37,911 nucleotides of DNA from a virus. Shown here piece by piece: positions 16,978 through 23,538 of the stretch. Made by a program: the position numbers and the translations under genes. Within the stretch, counting starts at the first letter, position 1. Every line of letters starts with the position of its first letter. The stretch lies in the IMG/VR virus record IMGVR_UViG_3300037585_004335, positions 1 to 37,911 of that record; one strand, 5' to 3'. The notes under the pieces were generated by a model. That model searched no databases and was not told the DNA's origin. It was given only the letters and a program-made list of their open reading frames with translations.

Positions 16978-17279
16978 TACACTGTTCCTTGTACTTTAAA
17001 TACGTATATTTTCGAGTCGCCGGCACTAGCCCCTTGTATTTGTGATACTGATATTGGATATACAATTGCTTGAGATGCTAAATGTTCACATGGTATTTGT
17101 CCGCCGGCTGATAAACTAGCAGTCGCTTCTCCATGTGTTACTACTTTTATAGCACCATAACCATACATTGATCCGGTAAAGTCGACCTGCCCACCAGTAT
17201 ATTCATATACACTAATAATACGACCTGGATGTCCTAATCGTTCGAATTGGCTATAATCATTTGGAATTATATATGACAT
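16977..17279 (-). CDS. Unknown small beta-rich protein
   Basis: 100 residues, with TAATG overlaps on both sides. Sequence is Gly, Val and Ser-rich with alternating strands (RIISVYEYTGGQVDFTGSMY, SKIYVFKVQG) and one HLASQAIVYPISVSQIQG stretch. It could be a head decoration, completion or minor structural protein. No T4 counterpart is recognised. Confidence 0.72.
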   Translation of the reverse strand: MSYIIPNDYSQFERLGHPGRIISVYEYTGGQVDFTGSMYGYGAIKVVTHGEATASLSAGGQIPCEHLASQAIVYPISVSQIQGASAGDSKIYVFKVQGTV

Positions 17280-18121
17280 TATTTAGCTCCTGCATTTTTA
17301 AGTTCATTGACTAATTCATAATATCTAAGCATTGTTAAAACATCTTTATCTTGCAATGTATGACGCTTTCCTAGTTTAGTCAATAAATTAGAAACTTCAG
17401 TTAATTTTATACGTATTACTTTATTTGGTATACTTGTTTTAAATTTAGCAATAGATGATTTTAAATTTAAAACTTCAGATATTATATACTTTCTTAATTT
17501 AACAGAGTCTGTAACATTATTAATATACTCACGTAACATATATTTCTGAGATTCGTTTAAGTTTGAATATTTTTCGTTAAATTTATCAACAACTAATTTT
17601 GAAGCTAATATACGTACATCTTTATGTTGGGTAGATAACATAGGCGAATCTTTCTTTACCTTAACTTGAGTTTGTATATGTTCTACTAACGAAAATTTAT
17701 TTGATATATACTGTGCCGGATCATCGGCTTCCGCATATTCAAATAATTTATATGCCGAAGCATGTGTTTTATAATTTATAATACGTGATTTAAAAAACTC
17801 ATCTAAATTATATGTATTCTTTAAATCTTTTATTAAATTATATTTATCTCGTCTCAATTGAGATTCATTTAATTGCTTGCGAGTGCGAACTACGGCTTCT
17901 AAAAATTTCATTGCTTTAGATTCCGATAAAAATTTCTCTTGAGCTAATGATCGATATAATTTTAATTCTTGAGCTAATTCGGAATTTGTTTTGAAATGTC
18001 TTTTAAGTAGGCGGAGTGCTTGAGAGTTTCTATTATTCATTGTATCCGATGCTACCTGCCTTACAAGTAATTCAAAGACAATGCCGGTATTTTTAACCTT
18101 TGCATGTTTTATTCGTTTCAT
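17279..18121 (-). CDS. Unknown basic helical protein directly after the portal gene
   Basis: 280 residues, Lys/Arg-rich and nearly all helical (KRIKHAKVKNTGIVFELLVR, RLLKRHFKTNSELAQELKLY). The opening KNTGIVFELLVRQVASDTM looks like a conserved block. No P-loop, nuclease or zinc motif is seen. It lies between portal and core genes and is coupled downstream by TAATG. A head assembly or DNA-associated internal protein is plausible; the family is not recognised. Confidence 0.75.
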   Translation of the reverse strand: MKRIKHAKVKNTGIVFELLVRQVASDTMNNRNSQALRLLKRHFKTNSELAQELKLYRSLAQEKFLSESKAMKFLEAVVRTRKQLNESQLRRDKYNLIKDLKNTYNLDEFFKSRIINYKTHASAYKLFEYAEADDPAQYISNKFSLVEHIQTQVKVKKDSPMLSTQHKDVRILASKLVVDKFNEKYSNLNESQKYMLREYINNVTDSVKLRKYIISEVLNLKSSIAKFKTSIPNKVIRIKLTEVSNLLTKLGKRHTLQDKDVLTMLRYYELVNELKNAGAK

Positions 18122-18150
18122 GAAATGTCGCCCTGTATAATCATACTTTT

Positions 18151-18162
18151 TAATAAATATGC
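18151..18162. promoter_or_regulatory. Intergenic ATATTTAT element, site 3
   Basis: CATATTTATTAAAAAG in gene direction lies in the 53-nt gap after the portal stop, about 30 nt before the next ATG. It keeps the ATATTTAT core but is the most diverged of the set downstream of it. Confidence 0.35.
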
Positions 18163-18174
18163 TGTAATATTATT

Positions 18175-20058
18175 TTATTCCTCGATTAATTGCGATTCAT
18201 CTAACATTGTTCCGGAATCTTTATCTTGTTTTTCATTTAATAAAGTCTGTTTTATAACGTTAGATGATTTCATCGTATCGATCAAGGAATTAATTTGTAT
18301 GTTTTCAGTACTCAATGGCGATCCTCCGCGGTAGTCATGCTGTAGAGGTGATTTGTCAGTTGATAATGATTTACCTAATGATTTAATAGCTAACGGATCT
18401 CTTCCATGAGGCGAATCATGCGTGCCCCATGATTGATGTTCTGGCGGTCTACCAGTACCTGCAACATGTTCTTGTTCTTGTCCAGGTAATAAACCATCTT
18501 TATTAGCAACATGCATTGATGCAATATCATGAGGCGTACCAAATGATTGATTAGTCTTTTTAGGATCATTACCTTCTGACTTAATTTGTTCTTTACGGAA
18601 GTCTTGTTTTAAATCTTCTATTACTTGTTCTTGTTCTGCTAACCATTCATCTTGACTCAATCCGAATACATTTTCATATATCCATCTTTGAGAAAATAAA
18701 GTTGATTCTTTCATATTAGTTGCTAGACCAATTTTACTTTCCAAAACTTCAATTTTTTGTTTTTCATATACAATTGATGGATTAGTCAAGGATAATTCAA
18801 AATTCACTAATTCTGCATCTTTATATCCTTGAGTATATAAATGCACAATTGCAATCTTAGTTAATTCAGATGTAAATATTTTTTGTATACGTTCAATTGT
18901 TCTTGCAAATCTAACATCTTCTGCCGCTAATGTTGCTTTACCTTCAACACCTTCATCATACCCTAAAAACGCTTTTGGTATTTTTAATGCAGCAAATAAT
19001 TTATTTTTTAAATAATCAATATCTTCAATCTGACCTTCAGATGATAATCCAGGTAATGCTTCTATAGATGTTCCAGACTCACCGCCTCTCACTGGCATAA
19101 AATAATCTTCAATCATATTCTGCATATTAAATTTAAGATTATAATCTCCTGTTTTCTCATCGATATAAGGAATCTTTTTCATTTTATTAACAATTCCTTG
19201 AATATGATTATCAACTTCTGCTGGAGGTATATTACCTACATCTATTTTAAATATTCTACGTTCAGGGGCTCTCATAATTCTATGAATTAACATTGCATCT
19301 TCCATGAGAGTTAATTGTTTAAATATTTTTCGAGCGGGTTCGATCATTGATTTACCATATGGTAAGAAATTCGTATCTGATAACATTCGGAAATGTGCTA
19401 TCTCAAATGATTGAAATTCTTGCATATTTCCTTCGCCTTTATAAGAAGCAAAATTATGAGAGCCTCCGCCATGAGTATTATTTAAAGTAAATTTATGTGC
19501 ATATGGATTTTCTTCATCAAATCCTTCTTCTCTCATCACTTCATATGCAGATAATGGCATTACATTTACAATTCCTACTTCTTCTTCAATATCTAAATGT
19601 AAATAAAAATCACCATATTTACATGCGTTACGAATCCATGGCCATAAATTATAATCTACATTTAATATATCATAAAATAAGTTATGAAGTATTTTTCGTA
19701 TATCATCGTTTGGTGATGTAATAGTTAATGTATCACCGTCTGCATCTTTTACTGTAGATTCATCTGCATAAATATCCAGAGCGGATGATAAAATAGGGTC
19801 CGTATCCATTGCTTCATAATCTGTGAATAATTCTATTTTAGATGTATGAAATGTTTGGTTTTGATTATATGTACCATATCCTGGCATGCCTCTATGAACG
19901 CCGGAAAATCTATCAACATATCGTTTATTAGACATGTTTCCAGTTGATTGTAAACGATTTGTATCAACAGCTTTTAATCTATTTTTTGAGATTCTACGTA
20001 CAACTACATTAGTTGCAAATAATCTACTTAACCGTGCTCTTAACGAAGTATCTGCCAT
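18175..20058 (-). CDS. 20: Portal vertex protein, T4 gp20 family
   Basis: 627 residues, somewhat longer than T4 gp20 (524). Hallmarks are DPILSSALDIYADESTVKD near residue 85, a FRMLSDTNFLPYGKSMIEPA segment near 225 followed by the LMEDAMLIHRIMRAPERRIF block, and KIPKAFLGYDEGVEGKATLA near 365. The C-terminal ~120 residues are polar and Gly/Asp/His-rich, and look like a disordered extension beyond the usual portal end. Twelve copies form the DNA channel and the prohead initiation site. The gene follows gp17 directly with a 22-nt gap; the tail genes 18 and 19 that intervene in T4 are absent here. Confidence 0.96.
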   Translation of the reverse strand: MADTSLRARLSRLFATNVVVRRISKNRLKAVDTNRLQSTGNMSNKRYVDRFSGVHRGMPGYGTYNQNQTFHTSKIELFTDYEAMDTDPILSSALDIYADESTVKDADGDTLTITSPNDDIRKILHNLFYDILNVDYNLWPWIRNACKYGDFYLHLDIEEEVGIVNVMPLSAYEVMREEGFDEENPYAHKFTLNNTHGGGSHNFASYKGEGNMQEFQSFEIAHFRMLSDTNFLPYGKSMIEPARKIFKQLTLMEDAMLIHRIMRAPERRIFKIDVGNIPPAEVDNHIQGIVNKMKKIPYIDEKTGDYNLKFNMQNMIEDYFMPVRGGESGTSIEALPGLSSEGQIEDIDYLKNKLFAALKIPKAFLGYDEGVEGKATLAAEDVRFARTIERIQKIFTSELTKIAIVHLYTQGYKDAELVNFELSLTNPSIVYEKQKIEVLESKIGLATNMKESTLFSQRWIYENVFGLSQDEWLAEQEQVIEDLKQDFRKEQIKSEGNDPKKTNQSFGTPHDIASMHVANKDGLLPGQEQEHVAGTGRPPEHQSWGTHDSPHGRDPLAIKSLGKSLSTDKSPLQHDYRGGSPLSTENIQINSLIDTMKSSNVIKQTLLNEKQDKDSGTMLDESQLIEE

Positions 20059-20066
20059 ATTTTACC

Positions 20067-20080
20067 TATATAAATAAATA
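20067..20080. promoter_or_regulatory. Intergenic ATATTTAT element, site 4, between gp17 and gp20
   Basis: ATATTTATTTATAT on the gene strand, starting at the gp17 stop codon and ending nine bases before the portal ATG. The core repeats partly (TATTTATTTATA). A weak GGTAAA lies between it and the ATG. Confidence 0.4.
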
Positions 20081-21658
20081 TTAGAGTAACCACTTTAAAT
20101 CAGAATTTTCACTATCTCCTGACTTCCATTGCCATTCTTTTGGTGTTTGTTGAGTAGCAGAATAAACACCTTGAGATTTTCCAAAGTGTCCTAATGCTTT
20201 TCTATTTAAATCCATACCTTGTTGTTGTAATCTTAATGCTGTATCTCTCATCCATAGTCCGGTAGAGAATGACATTACTAAATCATCATTATAGCCTCGA
20301 GCCGCTTCTGCTCTATGGCCTAACCATACAAATGTAAATAACTCATCCACTAATCGTTTTGAATGAACTATCGGCGTTTTATCTCTAAAGTATGTTTCTA
20401 GTTTTGAAATTACTAATGGACGTGTTCTAGAAGTCATTGAAAATCCAGGAACTGTTTTTGATTTACCTTTTAAATCATATCCTTTACGTAATTGAACATC
20501 TTCATCAACATACCCATCTTGTTTATATGAATAATATAAATTTGAATAACCTTTATCTAAAGCAACTTGTATCGATGCCCATCCAATATTAGCATTTTCA
20601 ATTACAAGTAATGCATTATTATATTCTGTTGCAACAGCAATTAACATGTTCCCATATTCAGTAGTTCCTATCTTACCTTTATATTCAGCAACTTGTTGAC
20701 AAGATTCAATATCGAAGACGTGAAATGCTGAATAATCAGTAGAATCACCTCTAGCGACGTCCGCTACTACCATATACTTTTTATTATAATCAGCATATTC
20801 CCATATCCAGAAATTGGAATCAAATCCTCTTTTTTCTATAGGATCTTTAACATGTGTATCAGAATACCATTGCAATATATTACCATCGACAACGGTATGA
20901 CCAGATGATATAAAGTCACAATCACATTCTTGTGCCGCACCTTTTTCTCCTAATAATTCAGTTTGTTTAATACGCCATGCTTCATCACGATCTGGATGTA
21001 CTGTCCAATGTAATTTTATTGTGTTAAATTCTCCACCTGCTTCCGCATCTACCCACATTCTATGAAACCAATTACCTACACCATTTGGAGTTGATAATGC
21101 AATACAATCACCACCAGTTGCTAATGTTTGTTGTGCCGCTGTCCATATTTCATCAATTTTATCGATAAAAGCTGCTTCATCAAATATCAATAATGATAAT
21201 GCTTCAGATCTACCGGCATCGCCTTTAGAAGAAATTGCTTTAATTTGTGATCCATTTCCATAACGTAATGATAATTTGTTATCTTCTAATGTTTTACCTT
21301 TTAACCAATTTGGTAAATTTTCATTCATTACTCGAACTTTGGTTACAAGATTTTTTGCAACGTCCTGTTTTGTTGCAATTACTAGAACATTAAAATCAGA
21401 TCGGAATATCATTTTCCATAAAGCATACCCTGCTGTTAATGTTGATATACCTAATTGTCTAGATTTTAAAATAATATTATATCTATTATCTTTTAATTCT
21501 TGTAATGATTTTTCTTGAAATGGATATAAGTTAAATAACATTTTTCCGCGCGTAGGATGTTGTATTACACAATACTTGCGCATAAAATGTATAGGGTCTT
21601 GTGAACACCGTTTGTATTCATCACCTATAATTTCTTTAAGAGATTTTTTAACTGCCAT
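20081..21658 (-). CDS. 17: Terminase large subunit, T4 gp17 family
   Basis: 525 residues, shorter than T4 gp17 (610). The packaging ATPase has a Walker-A-type loop SRQLGIST at 66-73, Walker B LLIFDE at 156-161 and a coupling motif ALSTPNG at 187-193. The RNase-H-like nuclease has MVVADVARGDSTDYSAF (Asp300), IENANIGW (Glu354) and YNDDLVMSF (Asp458/459), so all three acidic centres are kept. It cuts concatemers and pumps DNA into the prohead through the portal. The N-terminus lacks the long extension of T4. No recognisable small terminase (gp16) precedes it; the coiled-coil gene at 22075 is a positional candidate. Confidence 0.97.
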   Translation of the reverse strand: MAVKKSLKEIIGDEYKRCSQDPIHFMRKYCVIQHPTRGKMLFNLYPFQEKSLQELKDNRYNIILKSRQLGISTLTAGYALWKMIFRSDFNVLVIATKQDVAKNLVTKVRVMNENLPNWLKGKTLEDNKLSLRYGNGSQIKAISSKGDAGRSEALSLLIFDEAAFIDKIDEIWTAAQQTLATGGDCIALSTPNGVGNWFHRMWVDAEAGGEFNTIKLHWTVHPDRDEAWRIKQTELLGEKGAAQECDCDFISSGHTVVDGNILQWYSDTHVKDPIEKRGFDSNFWIWEYADYNKKYMVVADVARGDSTDYSAFHVFDIESCQQVAEYKGKIGTTEYGNMLIAVATEYNNALLVIENANIGWASIQVALDKGYSNLYYSYKQDGYVDEDVQLRKGYDLKGKSKTVPGFSMTSRTRPLVISKLETYFRDKTPIVHSKRLVDELFTFVWLGHRAEAARGYNDDLVMSFSTGLWMRDTALRLQQQGMDLNRKALGHFGKSQGVYSATQQTPKEWQWKSGDSENSDLKWLL

Positions 21659-21695
21659 TACTTTAAATATAATAAATTATTTGCAATATCACAAA

Positions 21696-22091
21696 TTATT
21701 TCTTAACTCTTTTTTCCATGGTGCGGCCGCCAAAGTAAGCGCCTATGACAGTAATAAGAACTAATTGGAGAAGGTCTGTCCATTTTTCTTCTACTTCAAA
21801 AGCTAATACTCCAGCATCAATGAATATCATTAACACCGTTGATACAACTAAAAATATAAGAACTAATGGTCTAACATTTTTTGATAACCAAGAATCTGAA
21901 TTCATATCTGCTGACCAACGATCAGTTATATTTTGCTCCATTTTAGCTTCATGGTTAGCAATTAATTCTTTCATCTTACGTTTTGCTTCGAGTTTTTCTT
22001 CTTTGGAAGTTGTTAGATTATCTAATACACCACCAACACCTTTAACTAACTCTGTTGCTCCACTTGAAAATATTTTATTTAAGATGCTCAT
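21696..22091 (-). CDS. Putative holin with C-terminal membrane segments
   Basis: 131 residues. An amphipathic charged N-terminal half (LTTSKEEKLEAKRKMKELIA) is followed by SWLSKNVRPLVLIFLVVSTV, a membrane segment at about 74-92. A second hydrophobic segment lies at about 105-120 (LLQLVLITVIGAYFGGR) with a short basic tail. This arrangement, including S-W-L-x-x-N-x-R-P before the first segment and GGR at the end of the last, resembles the three-TM holin family of gene transfer agents and phages. Such holins release endolysin at lysis. No endolysin is visible nearby. It overlaps the upstream coiled-coil gene by 17 nt and sits just before terminase. Confidence 0.7.
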   Translation of the reverse strand: MSILNKIFSSGATELVKGVGGVLDNLTTSKEEKLEAKRKMKELIANHEAKMEQNITDRWSADMNSDSWLSKNVRPLVLIFLVVSTVLMIFIDAGVLAFEVEEKWTDLLQLVLITVIGAYFGGRTMEKRVKK

Positions 22092-22362
22092 ATTGTTCTT
22101 TCATTAATTTAGTAACTTCTGATCGTATTAATTTTGTCATTTCGTCGATTTGCAATTCTACATCTTTATCAGCCGCGTTTACAGCAGACTCCATTTCCGA
22201 TTGTAATTGTTTTTTCTTTTTGGTCATTTGTTTTAATTTTGACACTAATTGTTGTTTCTTCGAACCATCCGCTTTTGCATACTCACCAGCTAACTTCTTC
22301 ATATCTACAACTAACTTATCAAACTCTTTACCAATTTTATTTAATGATCTATTTATTGCCAT
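22075..22362 (-). CDS. Small charged coiled-coil protein before the holin
   Basis: 95 residues, highly charged, mostly one predicted coiled coil (KQQLVSKLKQMTKKKKQLQS, EMTKLIRSEVTKLMKEQYEH). It overlaps its neighbours by 14 and 17 nt. No signal peptide or membrane segment is present, so a spanin is unlikely. Small size, coiled coil and position just upstream of gp17 leave a small terminase role possible but not supported by motif. Otherwise unknown. Confidence 0.7.
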   Translation of the reverse strand: MAINRSLNKIGKEFDKLVVDMKKLAGEYAKADGSKKQQLVSKLKQMTKKKKQLQSEMESAVNAADKDVELQIDEMTKLIRSEVTKLMKEQYEHLK

Positions 22363-22996
22363 TAGACGTCTCCGGAAATTGATTTCTAATCGTTTCTTTT
22401 AATTCATTATAATCTGTCTCAATACGTTTAATTGTAGATGATATATCTACTTCGCCACGTTCACCATCTGCATTACCCCATACAGTTTCTTTAACAGATT
22501 GTTTTAATATTTCTACTTCTTTATCTGTATCTGTAAACCATGATTCTGCATTAGCAGACATTATTTTATTTTGATATTCTTGCCACGATTCTTCACCTTC
22601 AGATTTAATACGACGTTCTTCTGTTAATACACATCCAAAACACATTTTTCGTGAATACCAAAATTTGAAATTAAGACGCTTTTCTTCATTACGCATTTTT
22701 GTTTCACATTTAGGACATTTTTCTGGTACAGCTAATGCGTCTTGAACTGTTTTTAAAATGGAATTTTCAGGTTCTCGTGATTTAAATCCATCGTGTTGAG
22801 TAACACGAGTTCTAATACCTTTAGCAGATGTTTCAATCCAAATTTTTGGTTTTCCATCTTCAAATCGCTCAATAATATCTTCTTCTGGTATTTCTGTTTT
22901 TGTGGAACCGGTGTAAATACTTTTACGAGTTTGCATTTTATGATTACCCGCTAATAATTGTTTTACAGCTTTTATATTTTGTAACTTACTTGACAT
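22349..22996 (-). CDS. Unknown protein with a four-cysteine zinc site
   Basis: 215 residues. Cys94-x2-Cys97 (KCPKC) and Cys119-x2-Cys122 (MCFGC), 21 residues apart, form a likely structural zinc ribbon. The region before it is basic and polar (KSIYTGSTKTEIPEEDIIER); the region after is acidic and helical (ESWQEYQNKIMSANAESWF). It begins one base after the upstream stop. Zinc ribbons like this can bind nucleic acid or hold small virion proteins together. The family is not recognised, but gene position suggests an assembly or packaging accessory. Confidence 0.75.
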   Translation of the reverse strand: MSSKLQNIKAVKQLLAGNHKMQTRKSIYTGSTKTEIPEEDIIERFEDGKPKIWIETSAKGIRTRVTQHDGFKSREPENSILKTVQDALAVPEKCPKCETKMRNEEKRLNFKFWYSRKMCFGCVLTEERRIKSEGEESWQEYQNKIMSANAESWFTDTDKEVEILKQSVKETVWGNADGERGEVDISSTIKRIETDYNELKETIRNQFPETSNGNK

Positions 22997-22997
22997 A

Positions 22998-23501
22998 TTA
23001 TTGTATACCTTGGCGTAATTTTATTACCAATCGTTTTTTGGCAGCATCTCTTAAACCTAATCCATTTATCAATTGTATTACATAATCTACTTGCTGTAAT
23101 GCTGGTTTTTGAGCTAGTACATTTTTTAATTGTACAAAAGCTTGAGTTTTATCTAGTCTTGCTTGTCTACCTGCTAATGCACCGGTCATCTCTCCATTAG
23201 ATTCTGCTACTGGTTCCTGTGGAGCCGCTTCAGGGGCTGCATTTAAATCAGTTTGTTTTAACATCATTACTAATGCATTTTTTACAGCTGTACTACCACC
23301 TGATATTGCATCAATTACTTTGACTAAGCCGGCGGCTTGTTGTCGCGGTGATCCTTGAGCTAACGCTCTTTTAAGCATTTTTACTCCAGCATTTTTTTCT
23401 ATTTTACTAGTCTCACGTTCTACACCAGTAGTAACGTCAGCTTCTTTTAGAGATTTACGAATTTCTTTTCGTATAGTTTCTCTTAAAATTGATTCTTTCA
23501 T
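22998..23501 (-). CDS. Unknown helical protein, Ala/Gln/Lys-rich
   Basis: 167 residues. It starts with an amphipathic basic helix (MKESILRETIRKEIRKSLKE) and ends with a similar one (GLRDAAKKRLVIKLRQGI). The centre has two short related blocks (KMLKRALAQGSPRQQAAGLV near 41-60; QLKNVLAQKPALQQVDYVIQ near 123-142), so an internal duplication is likely. A linker rich in Ala, Pro and Glu joins them. An AAAGGAC site precedes the ATG. Function unknown. Confidence 0.75.
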   Translation of the reverse strand: MKESILRETIRKEIRKSLKEADVTTGVERETSKIEKNAGVKMLKRALAQGSPRQQAAGLVKVIDAISGGSTAVKNALVMMLKQTDLNAAPEAAPQEPVAESNGEMTGALAGRQARLDKTQAFVQLKNVLAQKPALQQVDYVIQLINGLGLRDAAKKRLVIKLRQGIQ

Positions 23502-23520
23502 AATGTCCTTTATTACGTTT

Positions 23521-23532
23521 TATATAAATATA
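23521..23532. promoter_or_regulatory. Intergenic ATATTTAT element, site 5
   Basis: TATATTTATATAAAAC in gene direction within the 37-nt gap after the adenylyltransferase-ligase stop, about 20 nt before the next ATG. It is identical over 15 bases to site 1. Confidence 0.4.
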
Positions 23533-23538
23533 CAGTTG

